From Mesotaenium endlicherianum (Eukaryota; Streptophyta; Zygnematophyceae; Zygnematales; Mesotaeniaceae): a DNA stretch of 64,000 bases. A program made the position numbers and the translations under genes. Positions within the stretch are counted from its first letter, which is position 1; each line of letters opens with the position of its first letter. Below, piece by piece: positions 33,636 to 46,450 of this stretch. Below the pieces are notes generated by a model that did no database searches, was not told the origin of the DNA, and saw nothing but the letters and a program-made list of their open reading frames with translations. Location: contig WELA01002258.1 of the NCBI GenBank assembly GCA_009602735.1, positions 162,302 to 226,301 on the forward strand. The letters run 5' to 3'.

Positions 33636-34357
33636 TGAAATGAATCGACTTACCAAATAGGCGATTAATAATTAATAAAGATCTTTATATTAGCAAGTAA
33701 TCTTTATGGTATTTCTCGTTAACTGGTTTAACGGCAAAGGACAACACAATAGCAGTGAATAATACTCGTCAGTCAAATGCGAGTAAACTAGCATCAATAA
33801 TGCAAATCGGTAAACTTATACATAAGCAAGGTTAGAAGACAGTGCGTATCAATGGCTTCTCGCCTTGGATTCAGAGTTCTCTCAGTAAGCTGTACAAGAG
33901 AGTTGGCTTCGTTTCCGAATGCCGAACTCGAGAGCAATGCCTAGCGTATGTACATGGAATGAGTTTACTGTTCAACGGTCAGTGCGATGGCACCGCCTAC
34001 CCGGGAGTTAACCACGTTGGTAGGACCTCGGTTAACCAAATCCACCGCCATCTCCCATCATCCCGAATCGCCATCCATCATAGGGATGTCATCTGGCCAT
34101 TCATCTAGCATATCACACTTAGATGCATATCGAGGCAGTTCGCTGCTACCGAGTACGGAAGTCAGCTGGCTCTCAAAGAATGTGTCAGCAAGCTGACTTA
34201 AGGTGACCTCAGCCTGCTACTTCCGGCCTGAGTCAGTGAATTGATATTAAGTATAAAGTCCAGCAGACTGATTGTTAACTAGAGTTCAGCAGGTTGAACT
34301 TATTTAACTATATTATTTAAATGAATATTATGTCAACCAGTGTACTGATTCATTACA
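33636..34357 (-). repeat. S2: solo LTR of family I inside pol of E5
   Basis: 722 bp with TGAAATGAATCGAC...GATTCATTACA ends on the + strand. Flanks are ACCAG (33631-33635) and TCCAG (34358-34362), a 5-bp duplication with one difference. There is no internal element sequence beside it. It is the deepest level of the nest (E1, E4, E5, S2). Confidence 0.9.
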
Positions 34358-34362
34358 TCCAG

Positions 34363-36590
34363 CATCTGGCTCCAACGGTTCTCCCTCCTTGACAGTTTGG
34401 ACTTCTTCTGAAAGTGAGTCAAATCTGTAATCACCTTAAAGGCTTTACCATGTAAGTATGCTCTCCAATGCTTGAGCACATGAATGATAGCTAGCAGCTC
34501 TTTATCATGCACAGAGTAATTAGTCTCAGCTGGATTAGATTTCATAGACTCATACAATACAAGATGCCACTCCTGCTTTACTTTACCATCTTTGTGGTTT
34601 TGTCAGCAGGTTGCAACAACATAGCACTCATGGCAAAGTCAGAAGCATCAGTAACCACCTGCACAGGTTTGCTGGGGTCATACACGGCTTGCACTGGGGC
34701 AGAACAAAGAGCATCTTTAAGGGTCTGGAAGGCAGCCTGCTGCTCTTCCCCCCACACATACCCTATGTCTTTCTTAATAAGGTCAGTCAGTTTATCGGCT
34801 TTTGTAGAATAATTCTCAGTAAATCTCCTATAGTAGTTAGTTAGCCAACCCAAGGATGGATCTAACTTCGGAGACAGATTGTGGTACAAGCCAGTCCTTT
34901 ATGGTCCGGACTTTCTTAGGATCCATACTGATGCCTTCTTTGCTGACAACATGGCCTAGAAATTCAATACTTTCCTTGAAGAAATCACACTTGCTCATTG
35001 TAGCATACAACTGGTTTCTCCTCAGAGTGTCCATGACTGTCTTTAAGTGTCCAGCATGCTGAACTTCATCTTTAGAGAAAATTAAAATATCATCGAGGAA
35101 GACTTGCAAAACCTTATCCAGGTAAGGTCTGAAAATGTCATTCATAGCACCCATGAAGGTTGCAGGAGCATGAGTCAGTCCAAATGGCATCACGTTGAAC
35201 TCATAGTGTCTATAACGTGTGCGGAAGGCAGTCTTGTGTTCATCCTCCTCAGCAATCCTGATTTGATGATAACTACTCTTGAGATCTATCTTACTGAACA
35301 CTTTAGCACCAGACAGGGTATCAAGCAAGTCCTCGATTCTGGGTAAAGCATACTTGTTCTTTATTGTAAATTTGTTAAGAGCTCCGTAATCAACGCACAT
35401 CTGCATACTCTCATCCTTTTTCTTAACAAAGAGGATGGGTGCGCCATTAGGTGATTTACGAGGGAAAATGTACCCATTCTCCTCAAGCTCTGCAATCTGT
35501 GTTTTCAACTCTTCGCTCTCCACATAAGACAAGCCATAAGTGCGTTGCCAGGGTGGCTGACTCCCAGGTAATAAGTCAATCCTGTGATCCACTTCCCTCT
35601 TAGGAGGTAGTCCTGAAGGCATGTTAAAAACATCAGTGTACTGAGCAACAATTTTTGCAGCAGTAGGGTGCTCCGGAAAACTTACCATTTTCTCAACCAC
35701 TTCTTCATGTTGAGGAGGTACCTCTCTTAGCAACAAACAGAACATTCTGTTTTCCTTCTGGTTCCAGCTTTCGATGAACTCTATTGCATTCGGCAATTTG
35801 CATCCTGCTGGAAGCCTCTTCTTTTCCTTCATTTGCCATCCATACAGGACAAGGGGAAGAGCACTGGTGGGTGCCAAGTTAGTCTGCCCATCACTGGCTC
35901 CTCTCACTTCAACTGTACCTCTGCTCCAACACACTTCAGCTTAATGTCTATTAAGCCAGGACCTGCCTAGCACGAGATCATAAAAACCAGTGTTGAGTAC
36001 CTCAAATATAAGCGTTTCAGTTAGAACTGCAATGAACTGGACCTCAATAGGCTTGCTTATAATTCCTCTCGGGATACTTGAGGCATCTCCAAGGAATATT
36101 TTTCTATTCCCTTGGGTGACAGTAGGCAGCCTTAGCCGCTTAATTAAGGCCTTATGGATGAAAGTATGTGACGCCCCTCCGCCAACAAATGCCCTCACCT
36201 TCCTACCTGCAATCATGCAATGCAGTTGGATAGGGGGGACTGTCTTTTCCTGACTTTCGCATTGTTCTCCTGACTTAGCGAAGAAATGTTGGACATCAGG
36301 TGGAACAAGATCATCCAGAGTGTGCACTCTACGGAGATCTATATTGCTGATGGTCTCCTTTATCTGGTTGTCAGACATGCATAGTGAATGCAGTTCAACA
36401 GGACCCATAATACCTGCTATGAGGGCAGCTAGTGACGACTCACAATCTCTAGCATCCTCACAGTCAGTAGACTGGATTACTGACTGTTGCTGTCTTTTAA
36501 AGGCTGGTCTTTTCTCTCGACCTTTGGGAGGTGCTTCACTAGGCACTGCTCTCTGAAGTGACCCGTCTGCTGGCAATGGAAGCAAACAGA
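34363..36590 (-). pseudogene. E5 pol, proximal part (protease, reverse transcriptase, RNase H)
   Basis: Protease region with R-K-V-R-A-F-V, reverse transcriptase with [13 protein letters not shown] and [10 protein letters not shown], then the RNase H beginning with [10 protein letters not shown]. It closely resembles E7 pol. Broken at several points. Confidence 0.87.
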
Positions 36591-37935
36591 TTTTGCTGAG
36601 GTTAGTCTCGGCTTACTCCTACCACCACCTCTTCCATAGCCACCTTGCGAGGAACCACCTCTCCCTCTAGACTGCATAGCATTATATTCTTACCCGTATT
36701 CATCACCCTGATCATCCTCAACCTGGTCTTCCTCAATTGCATTGTAGGAACCGTGGGGCTTTTTGACAACCTTAGACACCAAAGCATTACTCTGGCGCTT
36801 GTGATTGATTTGCTGCTGATCCCAGGCATCAGCATCTTGGATCAAGTCAGCGAATTTCTCATACTTCTTTTCAGCAAAAATAACCAGAGTCTTCGGATTT
36901 TAAGCCATACCTGAAGTATGCTATCCTATACCGCTCTGGCAAGTCTGCTTGCTTCATCATGTTCTTCTGAAGCTTTTGAGCAAAGTCAGCAACTGAAGTG
37001 GTCTGCTTCAGTGTCAAGGAGATCATGGCATAGATAGCTTTCTCCTGCTGATTGATCACATTAAACTTCTCATGCAGTTTCTCGACAAAATTTACCCAAG
37101 TAGGGTCACCGAGTTGTTGAGCCTTACGCTTCCCTTTCCAGTACAACCACCAGTCTACTGCACTGCCTTTCAGTAGAGCACCAGTGTGCTTGACATTCTC
37201 GTGATCTTGCAGTTCTGGGTAATTCTCCAGCCATTGCTCAACATCAGCAAAAAACTTGATCAGATAACACTTTTTGTTCCCCTCAGGATCATAATCCTGG
37301 GGAGGTTTTGGTTTGGGCTTACTAGGCCCTCTGCCACCACCACCAGTGGTTCGAGAACCCAGTTGGTCTCTATCTTGTAGCAGAGGCATTATGATTCTTC
37401 TGTCCTCCTCTTGGGACTGATACATGCTCGCCATTTGCGATTGCATTTGCACGAACAATGCTCCCAAATCCACACTCTGAGGTGGGAGTCTAGCATATGC
37501 AGCAGTAGCAGTGGCATCCCCTCGTCGAGTAGTGTCCTCAACAGTCCCTCTCGCCGCATTCAGACGGTCACGAATTTGACCTAGGGGCACATTGAGTTGT
37601 ACAACAGGAGGTGGGTTCAGAATATTGGCCCTTGATGCCGTATGTTCTTCGACAGTGCACTCGTCCGCTGGCTGTCCTTCCCTCCTTTCTGTATCTTTAG
37701 CAACCTTTGCTAATTGTTCAACTTCTAATGTGGCTCTCTCCTCCTCAGCCTGTTCTGCTGCGACTACGACAATAGCAGCTGCCTCATCTGCAGCCTCTCT
37801 AGCTGCAGTATCTGCCACTGCTTCAGAATAGGTACGGGTTCTCGCTACATGGCTTTCAGCCTGGTTTTTAACATTCTTGGTATCCTGGTTCTCCATGTTT
37901 TGGGAGTCGCTAGTTTGAGACCTCGTCCTTACCAC
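36490..37935 (-). pseudogene. E5 gag
   Basis: It starts [11 protein letters not shown]. An Ala/Glu-rich helical stretch (about residues 25-110) follows, then a capsid-like core with [11 protein letters not shown], an Arg/Gly/Tyr stretch and the knuckle C-F-H-C-Q-Q-T-G-H-F-R-E-Q-C. Homologous over its length to E7 Gag. Broken by few changes. Confidence 0.85.
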
Positions 37936-37957
37936 ACAAAGAAGACTGTGATAACTA

Positions 37958-37969
37958 CTCCAATACCAC
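37958..37969 (-). promoter_or_regulatory. E5 primer binding site
   Basis: Minus strand GTGGTATTGGAG adjoins the 5' LTR; the family form in E7 is GTGGTATCGGAGC. Confidence 0.8.
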
Positions 37970-38687
37970 TGAAATGAATCGACTTACCAAATAAGCAATT
38001 AACAAATAATTAAGATCTTTATATCAGCAAGTAATCTTTATGGTATTTTCTGTTAATTGGTTAAACAGCAAGGGACAACACACTAGCAGTGGACAATACT
38101 CGGAAGTCAAATGCAAGTAAACTAGCATCAATAATGCAATCAGGAAACTCATACTTAAGCAAGGCTAGAAGACAGTGCATATCAATGGCTTCTCGCCTTG
38201 GATCCAGATATCTCTCAGTAAGCAGTACAAGAGAGTTGGCCTTGTTTCCGAATGCCAAACTCGAGAGCAATCCTTGCATATGTACATGGAATGAGTTTAC
38301 TATTCGACGGCAAGTGCGATGGCATCACCTCCCCGGGAGTTAACCACGTTGGTAGGACTTTGGGTAACCAAATCCACCGCCATCTCCTATCATCCCGAAT
38401 CGCCATCCATCCAAAGGATGTCATCTGGCCATTCATCTAGCACACCACACTTAGATGCGTATCTAGGCAATTCGTTGCTACCGCGTACGGAAGTCAGCTG
38501 GCTGTCAAAGAATGTGTCAGCAAGCTGACCTAAGTTGACTTCAGCCTGCTGCTCTCGGCTGAGTCATTAAACTGATTATTTCATAAAGTCCAAAAGATTC
38601 AATATTAACTACAGTTCAGCAGGTTGAACTTATTTAAGTATTATATTTAAATGAATATTATCTCTACCAATATATTGATTCATTACA
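37970..38687 (-). repeat. E5 5' LTR (family I)
   Basis: 718 bp, about 96% identical by eye to 29101-29805. It would carry the element promoter; no TATA box could be fixed with confidence. Confidence 0.9.
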
Positions 38688-38692
38688 CTGAG

Positions 38693-38934
38693 AGATATCT
38701 GAATCCAAGGCGAGAAGCCATTGATATGCAACGTCTTCTAGCCTTGCCTATGTATGAGTTTAGTGATTGCATAATTGATGCTAGTTACTTGCGTTTGACT
38801 TGCAAGTATTGTCCACTGCTTGTGTGTTGTCTCTTGCTGTTTAATCAATCAACAGAAAATTCATAAAGATTACTTGCTGATGTAAAGATCTTCATTAATT
38901 GTTAATTGCCTATTTGGTAAGTTGATTCATTTCA
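38693..38934 (+). repeat. E4 5' LTR, second part
   Basis: It continues the LTR interrupted at 29100 and ends GATTCATTTCA directly before the primer binding site. Confidence 0.88.
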
Positions 38935-38947
38935 GTGGTATCGGAGC
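38935..38947 (+). promoter_or_regulatory. E4 primer binding site
   Basis: GTGGTATCGGAGC follows the 5' LTR; complementary to the 3' end of initiator tRNA-Met in plant-type elements, with one difference from the common form. Confidence 0.85.
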
Positions 38948-38968
38948 TTTTATCACAATCTTCTTTGC

Positions 38969-40447
38969 ATGGTAAGGTCAAGGTCTTAAATTAGCAACTC
39001 CCAAGACATGGAGAACCAGGATAACGAGAATGTCAAAAACCAGGCTAAAAGCCATGTAGCGGAAATCCGTACCTATTCTGAAGCAGTGGCAGATACTGCA
39101 GCTAGAGAGGCTGTTGATGAGGCTGCTGCTATTGCCGCAGTGGCAACACAACACGCAGAGGAGGAGAGACTCAAGTTAAAAGCCGAACGATTTGCAAAAG
39201 TTGCTGCAGATGCAGAGAGGAGGGAAGGGCAGCCAGCGGAGGAGCGCACTGTCGAAGAACTTATGGCAGCAAGGGCCAATATTTTGACCTCACCTCCTCC
39301 TGTACAACTAAATGTGCCTCAAGGTGACCTTCGTGAGCGACCGAATGTGGCAGGAATTGCTGCTGCAGGAGCAAGAGGAAATGTTGAGGATACTATACAG
39401 CGAGGGGATGCCATTACACTGCTACATTTGCTAGACTTCCACCTCAGAGTGTAGATATGGGAGCATTGTTTGTGCAAATGCAATCGCAAATGGCGAGCAT
39501 GTATCAGTCCCAACAGGAGGACAGAAGAATCATAATGTCTCTGCTACGAGATAGAGACCAACTGGATTCTCAAACCACTGGTGGTGGTGGCAGAGGGCCT
39601 AGTAAGCCTAAGCCAAAATCTCCCCAGAACTATGATCCTGAGGGAAACTAAAAGTATTACCTGATCAAGTTTCTTGCTGATGTTGAGCAGTGGCTGGAGA
39701 ACTACCCAAAACTGCAAGATTACGAGAAGGTCAGGCACACTCTTGCTCTACTGCAAGGCAGTGCAGCAAACTGGTGGCTGTATTGGAAAGGAGAGCGTAA
39801 GGCTCAACAACTCGGTGACCTTACTTGGGTAGAGTTTGTCAATAAGCTGCATGAGAAGTTTGATGTTATCAATCAGCAGGAGAAAGCTATTTATGCTATG
39901 ATCTCCTTGACACTGAAGTAGACCACTTCAGTTGCTGACTTTGCTCAAAAGTTCCAGGAGAACATGATGAAGCAGCCAGATTTGCTAGAGCGATATAGGA
40001 TAGCATACTTCAGGTATGGCTTAAAATTTGAAGTCTCAGGTCGTTTTGCTGAAAAGAAGTATGAGAAACTGGCTCACTTGATCTAGGACGCTGATGCCTG
40101 GGCTCAGCGGCAATTTAATCACAAGCGTCAGAGTAATGCTTTGGTGTCTAAGATTGTCCAAAAGCCACACGATTCCTATAATGCAATTGAAATAGATGAG
40201 GTTGAGGACGATCAGAGTGATGAGTATGAGTACAAGTATAATGTTATACAGTCTAGAGGGAGAGGTGGATACTCACGGGGTGGCTATGGAAGAGGTGGTG
40301 CTAGGACTAAGCCGAGATTAGCCTCAGCAAAATCTATCTGCTACCATTGTCAGCAACTGGTTCACTTTAGAGAGCAGTGTCCGGTCAAGCACCTTCCAAA
40401 GGTCGAGAGAAAGGACCAGCCTTTAAGAGACAGCAACAGTCAGTACT
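38969..40447 (+). pseudogene. E4 gag
   Basis: From 39008 it reads M-E-N-Q-D-N-E-N-V and then the Ala/Glu-rich helix, the capsid core and the Arg/Gly/Tyr stretch. The zinc knuckle C-Y-H-C-Q-Q-L-V-H-F-R-E-Q-C is near 40340-40380. Homologous to E7 Gag throughout. Broken. Confidence 0.83.
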
Positions 40448-41582
40448 CAAGTCAATTGACTGTGAGGATGCTAGAGATATTGAGTCGTCACTAGCTGCCC
40501 TCGTAGGAGGTATTATGGGTCCTACTGAAGTGGATTCACTATGCATGCCTGACAACCAAATAAAGGAGACCATCAGCAATATACATCCCCGAGAGTGCAC
40601 ACTCTGGATGATCTTGTTCCACTTAATGTCCAACATTTCTTTGCTAAGTCAGGAGAACAATGCGAAAGTCAAGAAAAGACAGTCCCCCCTATCCTACTGC
40701 ATTGCATGATTGCAGGTAGGAAGGTGAGGGCATTCGTTGACGGAGGGGCGTCACATACTTTGATCCATAAGGACTTAGTTAAGCAGCTAAGGCTGCCTAC
40801 TGTCACCCATGGGAATAGAAAAATATTCCTTGGAATTGCCTCAAGTATCCCGGGAGGACTTATAACCAAGCCTATTGAGGTCCAGTTAGGTTCTGGCATT
40901 GCAGTTCTAACTGAAACGCTTACATTTGAGGTACTCAACACTGGCTTTTATGATCTGGTGCTAGGCAGGTCCTGGCTTAATAGACATCAAGCTGAAGTCT
41001 GTTGAAGCAAAGGTACAGTTAAAGTGAGAGGAGCCAGTGATGGGCAGACTAACTTGGCACCCACCAGTGCTCTTCATCTTGTCCTGTATGGATGGCAAAT
41101 GTAAGAAAAGAAGAGGTTTTCAGGAGGATGCAAATTGCTAAATGCAATGGATTTCATTAAAAGCTGGAACCAGAAGAAAGATAGTTATGTCTGCTGCTGA
41201 ACGGGATACCTTCTCCACTTGAAGAAGTGGTTGAGAAAAAGGTAAGCCCTCGGGAGCCCTACTGCTGCAATAATTCTTGCTCAGTATGCTGAAGTTTTCA
41301 ATATGCCTTCAAGATTGGAGGCAAGTAGATAATAGGATTGATTTATTACCGGGGAGTCAGCCACCCTGGCAACGCACTTATGGCTTGTCTTATGTGGAGA
41401 GTGAAGAGTTGAAAACACAGGTTGCAAAGCTGGAGAAAAATGGTTATATTTCCCCCCGTAAAACACCTTATGGGGCACCCATCCTATTTGTTAAGAAGAA
41501 GGATGGAAGTATGCAGATGTGTATGGATTACAAAGCTCTTAACAGAATTACAGTAAAAGTTTGCTTTGCCCAGAATCAAGGA
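40377..41582 (+). pseudogene. E4 pol, first part (protease, start of reverse transcriptase)
   Basis: The protease region includes [14 protein letters not shown], with active site D-G-G-A as in E7. The reverse transcriptase beginning is [16 protein letters not shown]6 is inserted at 41582 and pol resumes at 48173. The beginning overlaps the end of gag in another frame, as in the other family I copies. Broken. Confidence 0.83.
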
Positions 41583-42085
41583 TGTAGTGAAACAGATAGA
41601 TAAAGTACTTAATAAAACAGAATACTTTATCTATTCAAGACAAGGATCTTTGAACACAAGTGGTAGCTTCTTGAAAGAGAGATGGCTTCTTGAAAGTTTA
41701 TATATTTCTGGAATTTGGCAAGTACAAGCGTGATTATGGAATGTTTTTCTATGTTCTAGCTCTTGCTTATATACTTGCTACATAAGTAATTTCTAAGAAG
41801 GTGCATGTTGATGTGTTGGCACCCAACACATCCCAAAATTTGCCACCTCTTTCTAGAATAATGTACACATGTCCTTTTGACCTAAAAATGGCACATTTGA
41901 CTTTTGCCATGTGGAGTTCTTCTAGGTTTTTCCTCTAACTTCGAAAATGCCTTACAAGGTTCAAAAGACATGAACCAAGTCACTAGAGTACCTATTCACA
42001 CTTGAATCCACACAATACTACTCCAAATATATTTGAAAACATTGAAATATATGCAAACCAATATATAATAACTCAAATCACTACA
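41583..42085 (-). repeat. E6 3' LTR (family II)
   Basis: 503 bp. TATA-like GTATATAAGC on the minus strand at 41765-41774, palindrome at 41810-41832, G-rich polypurine tract at 42086-42098. Confidence 0.93.
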
Positions 42086-42098
42086 TCACCCCCCCGCC

Positions 42099-42848
42099 AG
42101 AAAAAGCGACGTCTCGGCGCGTCAAGTCAGGTCTTACACATGTGGAGCAGACTAGTCAACAGCTTCAAGTCAGATGCCACACATGTGAAGAGGATTAGTC
42201 CAAGGCGCCACGTCAGGTGCTACACATGTAAGGTAGACTAGGCAAGGTCGTGGGTGGTGTGACCTTGTTGGCTAGCCTACTCCTTGATGATAAAGAAAAT
42301 TGTACAAGTTGGCCCAGAATCTGCCACGAATTCAAAAATTCATAGCGTCCACAGAATTGCTCCAAATCTAAAAATTTGAGTGCCAAACGGACCTTGTTAG
42401 AAAAACCTACCGGATCACCAAATTTGAGAGCATTCTAATTTCTGGAGTGTCGTTGAGAGCTGAGAGAGTAGGCACCTTTGCAAATCTGTGCAGAAACTTC
42501 TGAGAATTGTAAGTCCTTCTATGCTTCTCCAAATTCTGCAAACTAAGTCTCAAACTGGGTTTTGTAAGATGTTCTACCAGAGGCTTGAGTTTCAGAGCAT
42601 TCCAAGTTCAGGAGAGGGCACAATGTCAGAAGACATATTCTGCCCTAACAATGCCAGCAGCTTGACCCCCTTCTACTTAGCGCATCATATCTCTCTCACC
42701 AGTGCTCCAAATTGAGCAAACTTGGACTCTAAATGATTGGCTACTTATGGGCTACAGCCAGGTAAATTTTCAGAATTTATTATGCAAAGACCTATCACCA
42801 GTATCAGTTTTAGTTTTCTGTCCAAAAACTGCAAGAAGAGAAAAGTGT
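42099..42848 (-). other. E6 3' noncoding stretch between pol and the 3' LTR
   Basis: No coding signal. Three 43-bp repeats with ACACATGT cores lie at 42122-42241, matching those of E3. The remainder is homologous to 18325-18936. Confidence 0.7.
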
Positions 42849-45800
42849 CTAATGTCGTTTTTTCCTCTTTGTGGTTCTTGCGGGCTGCCTCCAAGGGGTC
42901 TTCTGCTGCTTCTTGATGGTGGCAGGCTGCCTCCCTGAAGTCTCCGGGCTTCTAGTAGAGAGACTTCGGGCTGGTCCAAGATGGGGGTTGGCGGCATGGA
43001 AGCGCTTCAACTTTCTCTGAACTTTGTCAAGGTAGTGCGCCGCCACCCAACTATTCTCTGAATCTGGATATCCTTTCCACTTGATCAAGTATTGCTGCTG
43101 TCTCCTGAAATTTCTCATAGCCACTATGTCTTCCACTTTGTACTCCAAATCATTATCCACTATTGTTGGGGCTGGTGGGGTTGTCACACGTCCTGGGAAC
43201 TTGTTGTCGGGTTGCACATATGGCTTGAAGAGGGAAGCGTGGAATACGGGGTCGATGTGCATAGTCTGGGGAAGTTCTAGCTTGAAAGCAACGGGGTTGA
43301 CTTGCTGGATAATCTTGAAGGGTCCCAAATACTTGGGAGAGAACTTTCTGCCGGCAGGCCTGTTGTTCAGGGAAATATTCTTGGATGATAGTAACACGTT
43401 GTCACCCACAATGTATGTAATTTCTCTTCTGGACCTGTTTGCCACTCTTGCTTGAGCATCTTGCGCCTGTTATAGAGCTTTCTTCGCTGCTATAAGGGCC
43501 GCTTCTAATGTCTCCATAAAATCTGTTGCTGCAGGTACTTCATCATGGCCAGCCGTGAAGCTCACCGGCGTGGTTGGATGGAAGCCATAGTTGAGGAAGA
43601 ATGGGGACTCTTGGGTAGAGGCTTGCGTCGTGTTGTTGTAGGCAAACTCCAGGGGGGTCAAGTACATGTCCCAATCTTGCTCTAGAGTAGACACGTAGGC
43701 CTTTAGAGAGGTCTTTAGGGTACGATTCATACGCTCGGTTTGCCCATCTGATTGTGGGTGGTAGGCGGTAGACATATCCAGCAATGTACCGAAGTTCTTG
43801 AAGAGATTTTTCCAGAAATGGCTTGTGAATCTTGGGTCTCTATCTGACACAATTCTTGATGGTAGTCCATGGAGTCGGAAGATGTTGTCAAAGATGAGTC
43901 TTGCAAGTTGTGGTGCTGTAGCCTTAGTCGTCGTGGGAATAAAATGAGCCATCTTAGTAAGTTTGTCCACCACCGTGAGTATTGCATTATGGCCTCGAGG
44001 TGTCACGGGCAAGTCCACGATAAGGTCCATTGAGATGTCCGTCCATTGTCTTTCGGGGATTGGTAGTGGTTGGAGGAGTCCTCCCGCCTTTTGCGATGAT
44101 GGCTTGATTCTTTGGCATGTGTCACAGCTCCTGCAGTACTCCTTGACTTGCATAGACATGCCTGGCCAACAATAAGTCCTAGCTAGAACGCCCGTGGACC
44201 TTAGGATTCCAAAGTGTCCTCCAAGAGGGTTGTCGTGTGCTTCTCGTAGAAGCAAGAGCCGGAGGTCTATGTCATTAGGATCACATCTCTGGCTCGTGTC
44301 TTGCCTCACCTAATAATTGCCTTCTTGCTTCTTGTATGGGTCCAAGGTTGCTTCTCCGTTCTTGTAGTAAGGGTCTCTTTCATAGGCGGCTGAAAATCGA
44401 GCTTCCAGATCTGTCTTCAGCGATGTCATCACTGCGTTTAATTGCAGTCTTGAGAGGGGGTCAGCCGGGTTTGTCTTGCCGGGCTGGTACTGAATTGTGA
44501 TGTTGTATTGTTGCAAGTATCCGCTCCATCTTGCTTGTCTCCTTGAGAGATACGGCTGCGTCTGGAGGTGCTTTAACGCCTCGTGGTCCGTGGTGACCAG
44601 TACCTTGCGTCCTTCAACGTAGCAGCGCCAAACCTTCAAGGCATGTACAATCGCCAATGCCTCTCGCTCCGTGGTTGTGTGATTTTGCTCGGCCGGATTT
44701 AGCTTCCTTGACTTGTACGCAATGTGCTGCAGTCCCTTGCCGTGGTCTTGACGCAGGATTGCTTCTATTGCATAGGAAGATGCATCGGTGATGACATGGA
44801 AGGGCCAATCTGGGTTTGGACTTGGGAGTGTGAGCACCAAGTATGTGGTCAATTTTCGCTTTAACTCTTGAAATGCCTCTTCCTCTTTCTCTGTCCATGT
44901 ATATAGGCTGTCCTTCTTGAGTAGATATGTCAGGGGGGCTGCTATGTGCGACAAGCCTTGGATGAATTTTCTGTACCAATTGGCAAGTCCCAAGAATGAC
45001 TGGAGTTCTTTCTTGGTCGTGGGGGTTGGCCATTCCTCCACCACCGTGGTCTTCTTGGGGTCCATCTTGATGCCATCAGCAGTCACGTGGAGACCTAGGA
45101 ACTCCACTTCTTGTTTGGCAAACTCGCACTTTGACTCCTTTGCAAATAGCTTGTTTTGCTTCAATACTTCAAGGACTTCTTTCAAGTGTCTCGCATGCTC
45201 TTCAAGGGTCTTGCTGTAGATAAGGATGTCATCGATGAATACCACCACAAATCTGTCCAACATGGGCTGAAATATGGTGTTCATCATAGTCATGAAAGTT
45301 GCTGGCGCGTTGGTGAGTCCAAATGGCAGGACCATGAACTCAAAATGTCCATATCTTGTCCTGAATGCCGTCTTCTCTATGTCCGGTTCTGCGATGCGAA
45401 TCTGGTGGTAGCCGCTCCGTAAGTCAATCTTCGTGAAGTACTTGGCTCCAACCAGCCGGTCCATGAGCTCATCCATGCGCGGCAGCGGGTATCGATTCTT
45501 GATGGTGATCTTGTTGAGGGCGCGATAGTCCACACACATCCTCAAGGTACCATCTTTCTTCTTGACAAATAGCACCGGGGCTCCAAATGGCGACTTGCTA
45601 GGTCGAATGAAGCCATGCTCCAGTAGCTCCTTGATTTGCTTCTTGACTTCGTCTAGCTCCGTGTATGACATTTTGAACGTAGGCCGAGAGATGGGCTTGC
45701 TTCCGGGCTCCAACTCTATCTTGTGGTCTGCGAATCTCTTGGGGGGTAAGCCCTTGGGCAATTCCGGGGAGAATACTTCTTTGTAGTCCTCTAAGACTTC

Positions 45801-46450
45801 TTGTATCTCCTTGGGAACGGGACTGCCTTCTTGACTCTCAATGTCTTTCTTGATGTCTTTTGGCGTGATCAAGGTCAAAAGAAGCTCGTGTCCCTTCCTC
45901 ACAAGTCTCTTGAGTTGGAGGGCGGACAATAGTATCTCGTGTGCCGGCTTCTTGATGTCTTGGGTCTGGATATTCTAGATTGCGCGCAAAATACAGATTC
46001 TTGAAGTGATGTCATTCTTGATCTTGATAGTACCGGTCCTCCAATCAACTTGGGGGTTGTGCTTGGTCAACCAAGGCGTCCCTAGGATGACGTCGTACTT
46101 GCCCAATTGCATGGGGGAGAACACTACTCTATCCTTGAAGGACTTGATAGAGAGTGCCAAGGGGTACGTCTTCTTGGAAGGGGTAGTATAGGAGAATCCA
46201 TCGGGCATCATAATCTCCTCGTCGTGGTCNAATTGGGCATCATAATCTCCTCGTTGTGGTCAAGAGTTCGCATAGTAATACCGTGCTTGGTGGCAAAATC
46301 TGCAGCGATGAAGTTGCCTTGAGCTCCGCTATCCACCAAGATGTGGACCTTCTCTCCTCCAAGGTAACCTCTCAAACTCATTGGGGCTGGAACGTCGTCT
46401 TCAACGGGGGTCTCCACCTCACTTGTCTTGTTGCCTTCTCGTGAAGTGGG
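42849..46450 (-). pseudogene. E6 pol
   Basis: Homologous end to end with E3 Pol: protease with L-V-D-S-G-A, reverse transcriptase with F-V-V-V-F-I-D-D, RNase H, integrase (H-F-G-I-L-R ... C-D-T-C-Q-R-I-K) and chromodomain with Y-L-I-K-W-K-G-Y. Broken at a few places; a one-base gap in the assembly also falls here. Confidence 0.88.
46230..46230. other. Single-base assembly gap (N) with overlapping flanks
   Basis: About 25 bp on the left of the N, beginning GGGCATCATAATC, occur again immediately to its right. This is typical of two contig ends that overlap but were joined with an N. The apparent tandem copy is probably not real. Confidence 0.85.

Larger units (their letters stand above)
29101..38687 (-). 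mobile_element. E5: family I Ty3/gypsy chromovirus, inserted in the 5' LTR of E4
   Basis: Target duplication CTGAG at 29096-29100 and 38688-38692. LTRs at 29101-29805 and 37970-38687 differ at about 4% by eye. The minus-strand order is 5' LTR, PBS, gag (37935 to about 36490), pol, spacer, third ORF (31620-29978), polypurine tract (29806-29818), 3' LTR. Solo LTR S2 interrupts pol. Own length about 8.9 kb. Broken, with roughly eight breaks. Confidence 0.92.
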